A DNA stretch of 64,000 nucleotides from Sternotherus odoratus (GCA_032164245.1 JAVMKO010000021.1:8872285-8936284), one strand, 5' to 3'. Counted from the stretch's first letter, positions 1 through 12,950 are shown. Notes: generated by a model not told the origin, from the sequence alone. A program made the numbers and translations.

Positions 1-2540
1 GGTCAGTTGGGAAGCTGTCTTGTCTCCCTGGCTGCTCTGCGTTCGGGATCACAGGGAAATGAAGATTCTCATTGTTTCATCAGCCGAGTAGGTCTCTGAC
101 CCCCTTTCTCTGCTGATTTTCTTCTCGGGGAACCATTTTGCTCCTGACAGCTGCCTTCCCTCAAAACAGTCAGTTAAAAACCCAGCCTGGAGAGAGGAGC
201 AGGTGGGAGGGCAGAGGTGTCCAGGGGGCTCCATGCACCGGAGCGGAGGAGCCCGAGTCTGTTGTGTTAGCAAAGAATGTCTTGTCCACAAGCCGGAGTG
301 CATGTGGCCGGGCTGGAGGGGTTTCTGAGTGAGGTGCCAAATAGTGATGCGCTGGGTGCAGATGTTTGAGAATGCGCCGAAATCTGTGCTGCGGAGGGGT
401 GAGGTTGCGTGCTGGCGCGGGCATGCATTGGCTGTGGACTTGGGAGGGCGCCTGGTTGCAGCAGTGTGTGTGTGTCGTGTTGTGAGAGTGTGGCGGCATT
501 GTGTGTGCTTAGAGGTGCATGCATGTGTTTTGCGTGTGCACAGCACTTCGGGAGTTTGTGTGCAGGAGCTGGTGCCAAAGTGCCGCTGTCTAGCCGGGAA
601 CGGGTTCTTCCATCTGGGCATTCGTTCTTTCTTTCTTCACTACCCCACCTCACCTGGGACTGTCCCAGGTAATGTCCCAGGTGGGTGATGCTCTCTGCCT
701 TCTGTGACAATACCTGTCTTCTAACCACATCACAAGCTGCATCACACAGAAGCTGCAGAGGGGTCACCGGCTGAGAGGGCGACTGCAAAGGGATTGCAGG
801 GGCAGAGGAAGCAGGGAAGAGAGAGGGCTGATGGGCTTGTACCAGAGGAAGAGAGGAAAGGAAGGTGGAGGTGCCGACAGAGCCAGAGAAGGAAGCAGCA
901 GCTGGTGCAGGCAGTGATGCAGGAGCGATGCTCATTGGTCCAGTCGCCTGAGACGACACATTGTCTGTGATGTGGGAATAGTCCTGTTGCCAACCTGCAC
1001 AGAGGAAAGTGCTCCAGTCCCTTCCCTGCATCCCTTCCCTTGGCTGAGACGGGACAGGGCCGAGGGGAGAGTCTCTCGCCCAGGAGCCGGACAAGGTCCT
1101 CCCAATCCTTTCCAAAAGGCAGGCTGGAGCCTCCCAGGCTCCCCTCCAAGCACCGGGGTCTGGGGAGTCCCAGACGACGGCGAAGGTGGTGAAACTGCAC
1201 ATTTCCCTGGGGCCAGGGTACCGCACAACCCAGATCTAAAGAGCAGCTCAGAGGAAGGGTTGTGAGGAAGTCGGGACTTCCTTAGAATCAGGTTAGGTTA
1301 CGCTGCACCTTGCCAAGAGAGGGGTTTTTCCTGACCCCCCCTGCCCCACTCAAGGACAGGTGTTTAGCCTCAAGGACACCCCCCCTCCCGGGAGGACTGT
1401 GCTAGTCACAGAACCGGACCCAGTCTTTGCTTGGCAGAGGCCGAGGGCTGGAGCAGCAGAGAGGTTGCAGGTCAGGACTGAGGGGCAAAGGCTTACACAA
1501 TATCTGCCTGATTTGTGTCTGGCGCCAGCCAACGCTATTAGCTCCTTGTTTTCACCAGCACTAACTTCACACGCATTTAAAAACAGAGGCACCCGCTTCT
1601 TACTTTCTTCTCCTGGGCCGCCGTGTGCTGCTGCTGCGCGCTGTTAAAGAGCATCCTGTTCCGCCTCAGAAGTGGCTGCTTTCCGTGGTGGCTAAAAGGG
1701 ATTCCTCCAAACGTGCTATGAGAGCCTTCGGGAGGAAAGATGCTACGGGAGGGTAGGGTGAGGTCATGAGAGGGAGGAAATTGTCACTAGGGGTGTGTAC
1801 GGCGTGATGACTTGTGTTTGTCAGAAATGGAGTTTAAATATTTCATGGGGGGGTTTTCACTGCCTCGGGGAGCTATTTATAGAAGCCAATGAATTTGAAA
1901 TCTTTCCCCAGTGCGTGAAAACACCAGGCTTTCTAGTTCTGGCTTCCTGAGGAACCAAACCCAAAACCAAAGGAGGATGCTGGGATCTTGAGGTTGATTT
2001 GGGTTACCCTGGGAGCTCACTGCCCAGCACTGAGTGGCCAAGTCTTGGGTCCTGGCCAAGTCGCTGAACCTTGAGGGTGGCTCTTTAAAAAAGAGCCATT
2101 TTATCTGCCCCGTGGAGCTGAGCAATGGGTGGAATGAAGGGGACGCCCTGTGGCAAAGTGTGTGCCCCGATACCAGGGGGAGGGACACTGTGTAGGAATA
2201 AAAGGGCTAGATCCCCAACATCCAGAGCTGGGCCCGGACACTTTGGAAGTGGGGTGTTGGATTCAGAGGAGTGACAGGCCAGCCCTGTGACTTGATGAGA
2301 TTCACGTTAGGCTGATAGAGGTGACTGAGTAGATACAATAGGCGTGGCTGTTTGTAAGGGGTTTGCCTTAGTACCTCATGACATTCAGATGTTAAAACGA
2401 GCACTTCACTGATATCAAGAGAGCACCCACTGAATGGGTTGAGAACTGGCCAACTGACAGATCTCCAAAAGTCGTTGAGGTGAATGGGGGTGTTTTGAAC
2501 AGGGCCCTGCGGGGATTTTGACTGGTAAGTAGGCCCAATG
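1..2540. other. Intergenic, no gene recognised
   Basis: I see no exon with family resemblance on either strand. Long open frames here lack recognisable domains and overlap each other in several frames. The stretch holds a TG-rich patch around 465-540, a short palindrome at 652-670, a perfect MEF2-type motif (CTATTTATAG) at 1873-1882, and otherwise apparently unique sequence. By human synteny PPIE would lie further to the left on the - strand, but none of its exons were seen. Confidence 0.6.
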
Positions 2541-2544
2541 TTAT

Positions 2545-2650
2545 TCAACTTTTCATCATTTGGTCTTGAAGTCCGTACGAAATCACTGCTGATAAAATTT
2601 GCGGGTGACACAAAAATTGGGGAAGGGGTAAATGAGGATAAGGACAAGGG
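2545..2650 (+). mobile_element. CR1 LINE fragment, reverse transcriptase region
   Basis: The + strand reads as a decayed piece of a CR1-type reverse transcriptase, including a frame resembling the active-site neighbourhood 'LIKFAGDTKIG', where CR1 elements usually have KFADDTK. The first catalytic aspartate of the pair is replaced by glycine, so this copy is dead. The similarity stops near 2650, where a different GC-rich sequence begins. Confidence 0.7.
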
Positions 2651-2864
2651 TGTCCGGGGACGGCTGGCCCCTTTAAGAGGGGGCGGCGATTGAGTGCCCC
2701 CATGACTGATTCCTGGCTGACCAACTGGGTTTGAGGCAAGGCCCCTGGGCCTGACAAAAGAGGAAACTGTGGCAAAGCGAAGCTGCAGAGAACAGATGGC
2801 TCCAGCAGAGTCTAAGGCTCCAGGACCTGAAAGGTCCTTGCTAGATTGGGCTGGGAGCCCTCTC

Positions 2865-3000
2865 CTGGAAAACAGGGTCCGCTTCTGGGGCCCGCTTCAG
2901 GAAGGACGTTGAAAACCCGAAGCGGGCGCAGAAAAGAGTCACAAAAATGGTTGGCGAGTTGGAGAAAACGCCGGAGGGCAGAGATTGAAGCAGTTCGGAG
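2865..3000 (+). mobile_element. CR1 LINE fragment, second piece
   Basis: After about 210 bp of unrelated sequence, CR1-like sequence resumes in the same orientation. It contains the stretch typical of the end of CR1 ORF2, where 'gcgcagaaaagagtcacaaa' corresponds to the QKRVTK/QRRATK region. It probably belongs to the same insertion as the piece at 2545, with the middle deleted or replaced. Confidence 0.6.
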
Positions 3001-6000
3001 CTGTTTCGTTCGAGGTGCCTGGATTCCACGGTATGGGCCTCTCTGTGGCAAGAGACGACTTTCCCCCCTCTGATACCTGCCTCAAACAAACTCTAGCAGA
3101 CAGCCTGTGTGGTCTTTTACAATGGCTTATTAATCCTCTCCTGGCCCCATTATACTCCAGAGGCTGGGGATCATTCTCCGAACAGGGGTATGAGCCCCAA
3201 CCAGTGTTCTGTGGGCTGAGGCCAGGCTCCAGCGGACTGGGATAAAGGGTGTTCTCCCGAGGAGCTGTTTGGATCTGTACCATCAGGATCAGTTCATTCC
3301 CACACACCAAATCCATATGGCACATACCAGATGTGAGTTCACACATGTACCCACACAACCTATGTATAGACATGAACATGAGCATATATATGCTGTTCGA
3401 AATCACACAGTTCCCCAGCCTCCTCGGTCTGTCCCTGATCCCTTTGCCTTCTGGTCCCTATACTCTGACTCTCTCTCTCTTTGCCCTTTCTTCTCTGCTG
3501 TCCTTTCTCTGTTCCCTCATTTTCCCCATGTTTGAGTCTCTCAGGGATAGCAGAGGCCTCTCTGATGCCAAGAACGCTGGGCCATGCAGTAAATCTGATC
3601 CTCTCTCTGGCTTCTTTCCTGCACAATGATTTCCTCATGTCCAGCGGCACCGAGGGGCGCGGTTCCATTCTGCTAACAGGTCTTTCCAGGTGCAAGCCCA
3701 GCTGGGCTCACTCCCTAATCGGAGAATTTGCTGAATGGGTCTATAGGGAACATTCGGCCACATGCCGCCTTAGTCAGCCTGGAAATAGGCTTTGGTGCTC
3801 TCCATCCAGGTGTTTCCATCCTCTGCTTCTCCGAAAGGAACCGGGTCTGTAGTGTCCAGCGGCAGGATGGAACAGGAACCAAAAGCTGACAAGAGCTTGG
3901 AAGAGCTGGGAGTCTCTCCGCTGCTGCATTGAGGGACAGATTTTTAAAGGCTCTCCGCTCCCGTATGGGTACCTAAATAAAAGCCAGATTCCTAAAGTGC
4001 TGGGCTCCTTCGAGGCAGAGATCCTGGGTGCAGGAGAGATGCTGAGGGAGATATTTGAGCCAACCTTTGGGCTCTTCACGGAGATCTGATTTCTGGGCAG
4101 GATCGGAGTTACTGCAGGGCCCCTCAGTCTTGATCTGCCTGTGGCCTGTGTCACCCTTCACTGTCTCCCTCCGTCACCCTCTGCTGCAACAGCGCGACAG
4201 AGCTCTCGGCAGCCCTGCAGGTGCCCGCAAGGGGCAGCATTTGACAGTTTGGCCAGACAAGCAGATATAGACACAGCGAGAGCATAGGTCTTACCCGCCT
4301 TGGAAACAATTTCTAGACGGGAACAAGGCTGGACTGCTAATGTGGGCATCCTTCAAGGGGACACCAGCTCAGCGACACTAAGGGCCCAGCTACAGCAGCA
4401 CCTGCTGGAGAAACGGCCCCCAGCTGACAGGGGAGCACTCCTGCGCCCAGACGCAAGGGTGACAATGTGTCCCGTCCCCCCGATGTGTTTGGAAGGGATT
4501 CTGCATAATTCAGGCCCAGGGGTTCTGATAGTGCTGGGTGGCTTCTGTGTCCCATCCCCGCCCCCCGCAGCTTCCCTGACTGCTCCAGCGCCGCAGAGAG
4601 CCGGCTGCTCTCCTTCTGCGCAGAGACGCCGCCCGATCCCGGTGCTGAGCCTTCCCCTGGTGCTGCGGCTGCCCTGGCGCCGCCTGTGGCCGCGAGCGCC
4701 TTAGGCCCTGCTGTCGCCCTGCTGCCTCGAGGCTTTTTGGACTATGGCACCTTAGCCTGGCGTGGACTCAGCTGCTACAGCCTGCGTGGGGCTCCTGCCC
4801 CCAGTACTGCTGTCACCAAGCTGCCTGACACGGGAATGCCAGACCCCCCCGACAATGGATAACACCTCCCGGCGCTGTGCAAACACTGCAGCCCTGACGC
4901 ACTCGGACAGTCCCCCTCCCGTGCTGGGGCCTCAGTATCCTCCAACCTCATCTAAGGCCGGTGCCTTAAAACTTCCATGCTTCTGGTTCTTTGCGGCCTC
5001 TTGGCTCCACCGCTGCTGCCGAGCCAGTGACTGGAAGCCTGGACGTCTGAGGGGCTGGGCCCCCATTGGTTGAACTGGGGGAGCTCAGCGCTTCTGAAAC
5101 TCAGGGCCTACATCTCTAACCGCAGTTGGCCCCTTTGTCAGCGAAGAGCCCGGGGGAGAACAGGACCCGATGGAAGCTCTCAGACCTAGAGGGGAGTGGG
5201 TGGTCCCGGCAGGTCGGGAGAGAGGCACAAGGCCAGTGCGAAGGGGGAACCTTGCCCTGCTGTGCTTGTTCTGTGGCTACACAGAGGAGTTCATTATCCA
5301 GGGCTGTCACTCTAGCACCTTTCACCAGTGGTGAATTGCCATTCAAAACACAATGGGCCGATCCTGCAGTAACCGTGCCTCTGAGTATTTAAATATGAAA
5401 TATGTATGCCCTACTGTGCCCCCTGCTGGCAATGTACCGTGCATTGCATCCCTTGAGTCACCGTGCAATGTACTTCCTAGGTTAACGTTTGAAAACAAAC
5501 TCTGGAGACCTACCTGTTTTCAAACCCCCCTTTTTAAACAAATCTCGACATTCACCTGGTCAGGGATCCAGTCCTGGTTAGACCGTGTTCAGCCTTTCGT
5601 GTCTGAGGAATCGGTTGTTATGGAGATGGTTGGACTGTCATGAACAGACAAGTTAGACACCCGTCTGCAGTGGAGTTAAAAAAAAGACGAGGCATTCACA
5701 GGATGTTTCCACAACTGCAGACATGACAGGGATTAGAAATCATGGGCCCGATCCTCACTCGCTGTAAATGAACTGAGCTCCATTGACGTCCATTTGCACC
5801 AGCGAAGGACCTGGACCCATTTGCATATACACATAATTCCTGTGTGTTGCAAAGAGCATCAGAGACGATTAAAACTGACATTAAAAAAAATTAGAGCTGG
5901 ATTCACCGCTGTGTTACTCCAGCTTTAAATCAATAGCGTTGCAGTGGGTGTAAAACGTGAGTCATGTAGGGATCAGGCCCTTCATTCCTCATGCTGTTCG

Positions 6001-6357
6001 TGCTGAGCATCCATAGCTCCTGCCCCATGGGGGGCGCGACTGCTCTCGGTGGTGGTAGCTGTGAACATTTACAGCCACTATTCAGGGGGCATAGAGCAAG
6101 GAGGTGAGGGGCTGTGTCAACAGAAAACAAAGGCTTACGTTCACCCCAACCATAGTGTCCTGGCTGTCTAATCTCTCCATGGTGTTGGTGTCAGGAGTGG
6201 GATCGAATAAAGCTCCAACAGAACGGCCCTGGGAAAAGACGAGGAAAGAAAAACAGACCAGCAAGCCCTGGGGGGCTCTGTAATTTGTACACTCAGCATC
6301 TTTGGAAACCAGGCCCTCTGTTCCTAGTCAGCACCTTTTTCAAGTGCTACATTCACT
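3000..6357. other. Intergenic, no gene recognised
   Basis: There is no supported gene. A pyrimidine-rich tract lies near 3410-3535, and a GC-richer block lies at about 4560-4870 without conserved-looking coding structure. Around 5740-5830 and 5895-5980 there are short palindromic fragments with the phrase 'gcccgatcct' or 'gatcaggccc', which resemble reptile miniature DNA transposons. I cannot name them further. Confidence 0.5.
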
Positions 6358-6849
6358 GGGGCTTTGTCTACACTAGGATTTAAAGATGTGAGGTGAGATC
6401 TAATTAGTGTGTTCAATCTAATCAACGCTTTCTAAAATTCTGGCCAAGACAATGCCTAGGGCTGCCCTCTAGACTTCCACTTGGCCAGGTTAGCAGCAGG
6501 CGCTAAAGTACAATTGCTTTGTTTTGATGAGAGTTTTTGGCTATGTCTTCACTGCAAAAAAAGGGAGTGGGTTTTGCATGGAGACAGCCAGCTCAGTGTA
6601 CAATCCCAGTGGAGACAAGGCACAAGTCTGCATTCTACCCCCGCCCCTGGTGTTGACCCCAGCCAGCTACCTGGAGGTAAAAACTACGCTGCCTTATCTC
6701 CACTAGGGCTTTACATCAAGTTGGCGTCTGTTGTTAGCTGTTATTTAGTTACTACTTTTTGCAGTGAAGGGTTTTAGAAGATGCTAATTAGATTGAGCTA
6801 GTTAACCCAAGCTAACATCACGCCTTTAAATCATAGTCCAGACAAAACC
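6358..6849. mobile_element. Miniature inverted-repeat DNA transposon with a second one nested inside
   Basis: The first ~85 bases (6358-6444, beginning GGGGCTTTGTCTACACTAGG) and the last ~75 bases (6775-6849) are imperfect inverted repeats of each other. Both run through a TTTAAAG block and a CTAATTAG-like block, so this is a long-terminal-inverted-repeat MITE. Between them, 6539-6770 starts with GGCTATGTCTTCACTGC and ends with a complementary TTTTTGCAGTGAAGG, which marks a second, younger inverted-repeat element. The TGTCTACACT motif is common in reptile hAT-like MITEs. No transposase is encoded. Confidence 0.7.
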
Positions 6850-6869
6850 AAATAGGAAAAGTGCAACCT

Positions 6870-7090
6870 TGTACCATCAAGACCCCGTGGTAGTCTCTAG
6901 CTGGGATTTAAGGTGTGATGTTAGCATGTGCTAACTGACACATTATAATCTAGACAAGGAAGTGTGCCTTTAGCCATTATCAAACTGTCAAGTTAAAGCC
7001 CTGACTCCCCTCTAGCTGTGATTTGACCAGTTTAACGTGGTAAAGGTAGTGTACTGTGTCTAGACTAGACTTTTAAAATGTGGTAGTGAA
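6870..7090. mobile_element. Related inverted-repeat MITE fragment
   Basis: This contains 'gggatttaaggtgtgatgtt' near the left side and 'gtctagactagacttttaaa' near the right side, which is the same motif set as the neighbouring element at 6358-6849. It is a degraded relative with no coding capacity. Confidence 0.5.
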
Positions 7091-7404
7091 TATGTGCTAG
7101 CCACCATCACACCATCAGCTCCTAGTCACCTCAAGATCTTTGGGCTTGTTCATATTGAAACACTACAGCATGTAGCCATCACCGATGCTTCTGTCGGCGT
7201 AGATAATCCACCTCCTGGAGAGGCAGCAGCTCTTCCATCAACCCTCGCGCTGTCTCCACCGAAGGTTAGGTTGGCTTAACTATATCACAACTCAAGGGGT
7301 GGGGAGGAAGGAGGCCCTGCTTGGGTAGAGGAGGAGAAGCCAAGAGAATGGGAAAGGGGGTGTAGTGGAAGGGGTGAGGGCTAAGTGCACTGAACATAAC
7401 CAGA

Positions 7405-7600
7405 CCTCACTTTTCTATAGTGCTCTGCAGCTGAGGAGCTCACAGCATTTTCCAAACGCCAATGTATTAAGCCTCACAATGCTCCATGCCTCAGTTTAGG
7501 TGGGGAAACTGAGGCACAGGGTGGTTTGGTGATTTGTTCTATGTCACAGGTAGCAGAACTGGAGAGAGAACCTAGAAATACTGATGCCCACATTTGTGTG
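7405..7600 (-). repeat. MIR/CORE-SINE-like fragment
   Basis: Read on + it shows the reverse complement of the classic MIR core: 'ggggaaactgaggcacaggg' followed by a segment equivalent to 'tgtcacaggtagcagaactg'. The rest of the SINE is diverged. Confidence 0.6.
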
Positions 7601-7619
7601 CCAACCACTAGTCACGCTA

Positions 7620-8890
7620 CCTCCTTTAGATCCCACTTGCAGGACTGCAGGGTAACAAGCAAATTGTTGTCCAGTTAAATTAATCCTTTGCTGCTCATCT
7701 AGCACCCTTGGGAGCTGGAAGACACCCCTTTAACACATGGGCTTGTGTTCTCTGTAAATGATGCAATACCAGAGATATTTCCATGCTGTGTGTGTGAGAT
7801 TTTTGGGTGGAGCTTGGGTTCTGCTGAGAGTTAATTTCCCTCCTTCATCGACTGGGCAGGTGGGGGGGTCGGGGAGATTTTGGGAATATCATTGAAGCCT
7901 CGTTATCCCAGTACAGTCGCCCAGCGCAGATGGTGTCGCTCCTTAGAGGTGACAGCCTTGGGCTACTACCAAGCTGTAGGCTCACTGTCTGGGCGGTTTC
8001 ATGTTATCCATAGATCTGAGGCTGCACTGACTGGGGGAATGTCAATTGCACATGCTGCTGCTAGGATGCAAAGGAGAAATATCAGTGTAGACGGGGGGAA
8101 ATGGGGAGAACGTGGACAGGGAAGTGAAAACGGAGAAGTGAAAGATTTAAGGAAAAGAGCTCGAGCGATTAGGGAAGATGATTCCACGAGGAATCCTCTC
8201 ATTTGGGCCGGAAAGGGGTTTACAGCTTTAATGAAGATCCTGACGGTTCAGGAAACACTAGGGTGTTTGGAGACAGTGTAATTCATCCCCCATTGGTCTA
8301 ATGAGGCATATCCAGCTGGATCAACAGCAGCCCAGAGCTGGTTCTGCTTAACACCGAGGCCATCTGGCTGGGTGATTCGGAGTGGCTGGCCAGCACCCTA
8401 GGATTTAAGCCCTGATCCTGAATCTAAATACACAGCGCCAAATTTCTAAAGGTACATAGGCACCCAGTGGGATGGTCAAAAGCGCCTAAGTCCATTGGTT
8501 TCAAAGCTGGCCCAGTGCCCTGAGGCTTGTACCCCGGCTGAGGGCTGAGTTGCTTTCTAGGCTGCGGAGGGCGGCAGGGCGGCCCCAGGCACATGGCTCT
8601 GCTTTGCTGCCTGTTCAGAAGGGTGCGGCATGTAAGTAAATACGGCGCAGGGGGCAATTCCTCCGATCCCAAAGTCCACCCACTTCCAGCTCGGCGAGGG
8701 ACTCGCTCAGTGCTGAAGTCCAGACCCCTCTGCCCACTCTGGAGCACATTGTCGGACGCGCTCAGCTGCTACTGAGCCACCAAAATATGGACCAGATGCT
8801 TCTAATATGCTTAACGCCCAGCAGGACGCAGTCCTGCCAAGAGCATTACTGGCCAGGCACAAGAATTGCCAGCAGTCATTTAAGAGCAGA
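7620..8890. other. Intergenic, no gene recognised
   Basis: No exon was recognised. A short fragment near 8436-8510 ('aaaggtacataggcacccag' and 'aaagcgcctaagtccattgg') resembles the internal part of a reptile MITE that also appears at 43,640-43,895. Confidence 0.5.
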
Positions 8891-8892
8891 AG

Positions 8893-9120
8893 GCTGGCCT
8901 GGGGGTCTGGATGCTTGCCTCTAACTGGGGTGGTATAGGTTCAATTCCCAGCTCTGGCACAGCAGCCTGATGCCCCTTGGTCAAGTCATTTAGGCTCAGA
9001 TCCACAATAGTGCAGAGGCTCCTAACTTCCATTGAGGATTTGTGCCTCAGTTTCCCAGCTGGGAGCTGTAAGGTGCTCAGATCTGGGGCCCACAGAAGTA
9101 CTGAAGCTAAATAGTTGTCC
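8893..9120 (+). repeat. MIR/CORE-SINE-like element
   Basis: The order of features matches a MIR: a tRNA-like B-box region ('ggttcaattcccagctctgg'), then 'gtcaagtcatttaggctcag', then 'tgcctcagtttcccagctgg', then a tail. It is diverged and ancient. Confidence 0.65.
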
Positions 9121-9276
9121 ACAGCCCTAAATAACCAGGCGGATGCCTTAATCTGCTCAGTTTTTGCTCTTTGGGTATGTAGCCAGGGGAATCTTGAGCA
9201 GGAGTAGAGAGGTTATTTTACCCCTGGATTTGGTGCTGATACAACCGTTGCCGGAATACAATTCGATTAACGGATG

Positions 9277-9632
9277 TTGATAAACTGTGGAGGGTTCAAA
9301 GAAGAGCCACAAGAATGATTCATGGAGAAGAAAATGTGCCTTCCAGGGACAGACGCAAGGAACTCCATTCGGTTAGCCTTAACAAAGAGAAGGTTCTGGG
9401 GTCGTTTGATCCCAGTCTGTAATTATCGACACGGGGAACAAATAATTGACAATGGCTCTTCGATCTAGCAGAGGACGGTATAACAGGATCCAATGGCTGG
9501 AAGTTCAAGCTAGATACGACTGGAAATGAGGCGTACATTTTTTAACAGTGGGGGTAACTAACCATTGGAACAACTTCCTCAGGGTCATGGTGGATTCTCC
9601 ATGACTGGTCATGTTAAAATCAAGATCGGCTG
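9277..9632 (+). mobile_element. CR1 LINE, 3' part of ORF2
   Basis: The + strand matches the CR1 ORF2 C-terminal module. In order it shows the 'gttcaaagaagagccacaag' block (VQRRATR), the 'ttaacaaagagaaggttctg' block (LTKRRFWG), the 'tccaatggctggaagttcaa' block (SNGWKFK), 'gaggcgtacattttttaaca' and 'ccattggaacaacttcctca' (HWNNFLR). The frame is broken by indels and substitutions, so it is a dead copy. It is moderately diverged and clearly recognisable. Confidence 0.85.
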
Positions 9633-12600
9633 CCCCCCCACCCCCCGGACGTGTGAAGTCCCCGGTGCTGGCCCAGACTGTGCTGCTAATTGCCAGAGCT
9701 GTCGGAGGAGGAGTCTGGCCTTGGTGTTGGCAGGCGGGGGGGTCACGTCCTCCCCAGGGCTCAGCCGTTACATGGTTTCAATTAATCTCTCATTAATTTT
9801 TCAGGCCCTTGAAGAATCCTTAGCGGGAGAGGGGGAAAAAAGCTTGCTGCCTTTTTGATTGACACCTCTTCTCTTTTTAAGTGGCAGAGGAAATGGGGGG
9901 CGGGGGACGTTCTTTTGGGAAGAACTCGCAGCTGGGGGGAAAGGGCAGGGGGAGAACCGAGCCTGAGCACGGAGTCTGACCTTTCTCCCCTCTGCCGGGA
10001 AAGAGGGTGCAGCTGTTTAGAGCAGGGGGAGGGGACTTTGGGTAGAACTCCCCCCCCCTAATCTGGAACCTTAACTCCCACCTGGCCTCCAGGGAGACTG
10101 TCCCCCCATCTTCCCTAGGGAGACAGGGTGGACAGCCTGCACCATGCGGAAGGGATGAAGATCTGGATTCATTTAGGGGTGGGAGCTGTGAGCCTGTAGC
10201 TGGTGACGGGGGAGAATCCCAGAGTAGACGAGGCCCTCGCTGCTGGACAGTGGGATGCTGGGAGAGGTGAGCCCTTCGCCGGGGGGAGGAGATGAGCCCC
10301 TAACCACCAGGGACACTGATTTCAGGCCAGACCACAGTTCCTGCGTGATGTGAAGACGGATCTTGTCCTGTTGGGTTTTGCTTTCTGGTTTTCCATCCCC
10401 GGGTGGGACAGCTGGGCTGATGGAGTCCTAGGCCAGGCCCAGGATAAATGGCTCTCGGGATCTGTATCTTCCTTTTGCTTGGCTGGGTGCAATCGAGATG
10501 CCGTATCTGTAGCTGCTTCGTCGGAGGCGCGGGAACAAGGGGTGCAGGGAGGCTGCAGCCCCCCTGGGTTTTATGCGGGGCTCTGCTCCTGCCTCTGCCC
10601 CCGGGGTCCCAGCTGCTGGCCCTGTGATTGGGACTCCGTGCCCACCCCCATCTGTGGCCCCAGCCTGGGCCACCTTCCCCCTGTCCGTGTTTCCCCCCGC
10701 AGAGCCATGGCCCCGCTCCTGGCCCCATCTCTAAGGAGTCACGGGGAGAAGGGGGGGCACAGCACCCCCACTACAAAAATGTTCCAGCACCACTGGGCTT
10801 CGTAATCTCTTCATTGAAAACCGCTTCACTTCTTAACGACCCCAATGAATTGGACTGAGAAAGGCGCGGGTTAATGGGCCTCTTTCCCCAGAAGCGTCAC
10901 CTCTTTGCACTCTCTGAATCAGGGTGTTCAGAGCTGATTGCTAAAGGAAGCCACATGTCTCAGTGGGAGGTTTCCATACCAAAAGGTCTCTCCCTGCCAT
11001 CCTCTTCAGGATGGCCCAGTGACTGGGGCAACGTCCCAGGAGAAACCGGGACCCATCTGGTGTCATGTGTGAGCTCATGCCGCAAAGCATTGTGGGACAC
11101 CGGAGGAAAAATAACATCGCGTTGCATCACATACGCCGGCCTACGCTTGGCCACTACGCTGACCGTGCTCACTGTGATCTTGGCTTCTTCAATGAAGAGC
11201 TCCCTCTGGGAAGCTTAGTCCCCCCCGCCCCGCATCCTCTGAGCCCACGGCCCGCATCAGTTCAGCTCTGTACACTCCCAGGAAACTGCTCAACCCCTTA
11301 TAATGCAGAGACCCCTGGGACTTGGTGACTTAGCCCAACAGAGTCCCAGGACCCCATCTGTCCAGACCTGGGGGGCATATCCCCTATTTCTCCAGATGGT
11401 AACGAGCTTTATTTGACACCGACCCAGCCTTGTGCCCCAGCTGAGCAAGGAGTGCCCCCTTATCTTTCAGGAGCAGCGAACGACGCCAGCCGGCTCCCCC
11501 GTCCTTTTCAGCCCCTCGGGCCATCTCTAGTCCCGCGCACTAGACCCCATCTGCCTCATTTCTGAGGGAAGATGCCTCCCCTCACGAGGGATCCTCCCCA
11601 CTGCCGTCTCCAGCCAGAGGCCTGTAGCATTCGTGTCATGTCTATTCGTTCAGGTTTTCCCAGGCTCGTCCCTTCTGTGAGGTCGCTGTTTGGGGAGATC
11701 TTCAAGGGGCCTGCTGCCAGCTGCCCCATTGCTTTGTACCCTCATCGTGACAGGAATGATCTCCACGGGGTGGGGCCACCGAACCCAGCAGGCTGGAGCC
11801 CTCCCTCTCCCGTGCCAGGTGGAGCCGCTGCCCCGTGACCACTGCAGCAGGGCCCGACTCCCTCTGCGGCGCGTTCCCAGGCAGCCCTGGGATTACACCG
11901 CAGCATCCGCGAAGGACACCAGGAGACGCATCCTCCGGTTGCTGGCAGTCGCCATGGGAACCATTCGCCTTTGGTTCTGAAATCAGTTGGTCTCTCTCTG
12001 GTGTTTTTAATCTGCCGACTGGCTCTTCCCCACAAAAGCTCCCCAGGGCACGAAAGGGTCCGGGCCTGTTGTGGAGAACCAGTGGGGCCATCATGCCCTG
12101 GGCAGGATCCTCCCCCTGCTCAGGAAATGCGGAGCTAACTGCTGCCCTCTTAGCCTCCCCTCCTGGCAGCAGCATTTCAGTTCGGGGTTGGCTCCCCCCC
12201 CCCATCCCCCATCGCTGTCCTGCTCATCCCTTTGGCTCTTGAGCTCCTAGACCCAGCATTGCACCTGGAGTCCGGGCTCCAACCAAGGAGATCTTGGCCA
12301 ATCCACCTTCCCATGTTGACGACTGGCCCCAGGGCTGGGCTGGTACGAATGCCACGGTTAGATTATGTCCTGCTGCCTTCAAAACTGGAATCCCACCATT
12401 CTAGTCAGTGGGGCTTTAAGGGGCCTGGGAAGAGGAGGGGGCTTCGACTTCCCTGGTGACTGAGACCAAATCTGTTCATATGCCCAGACTGTCCTGCTGC
12501 TGTCTGCATCACACCGCAGGCGGAGGGGGTCCCTGGCGCAAGTACCAATGACCTTATCCAAACCTCTCTCCCCTGGGACAGTGCGGATTTCCCTGCAGGG

Positions 12601-12800
12601 CCCCTCCTTGTTCTGGGAGAGGTGGAGGTGGCTCCGGATCCATCGCTGTGTATCCAAAGGATGCTGTATTTATTATTATCAACCCAGCTTTACAGGGCCC
12701 AGCTCCGAACAAGCTCCAAGAACATGAGTCGTAGGCTGAGCACCTCCAAATCTCTCTGACCTCCAGGGTGAGTCAGGGTCGCACGCTAAAGGACAGCAGT
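9633..12800. other. Intergenic, no gene recognised
   Basis: GC-rich, unassigned sequence without a supported exon. It contains an RFX-type X-box palindrome at 11,948-11,961 (GTCGCCATGGGAAC). Several C-runs and G-runs are present, for example near 10,051 and 12,187. Confidence 0.5.
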
Positions 12801-12804
12801 AGGG

Positions 12805-12950
12805 CAGTGCCGGTGCTAGCCCATTGCAGGCCCTAAGCAGTAATATCCCCCCCACTCCCGTATTAAAACAGGCAAGTTCTTAGATTAAAAAGTGAAGGGG
12901 GGGGGGGGGAGGTGTGAGCTGCTCAGGGGCCTAAGCAGTTGCTTAGACTA
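12805..12950. mobile_element. hAT-like MITE fragment with poly-G tract
   Basis: The segment begins 'cagtgccggtgctagcccat', contains 'caggccctaagcagtaatat', and ends with the partly complementary 'ggggcctaagcagttgctta'. A run of about 13 G (12,897-12,909) lies between them. Reptile hAT-type MITEs have this layout; assignment is by resemblance only. Confidence 0.4.

Noticed and set aside
652..683. Short palindrome ACCTGGGAC-T-GTCCCAGGT with a third partial copy
   Set aside because: It is too short and isolated to call a regulatory or mobile feature.
267..1226. 319-codon open frame on the - strand
   Set aside because: There is no recognisable domain, several other frames are open over the same bases, and composition is of GC-rich non-coding type. 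It is a chance frame.
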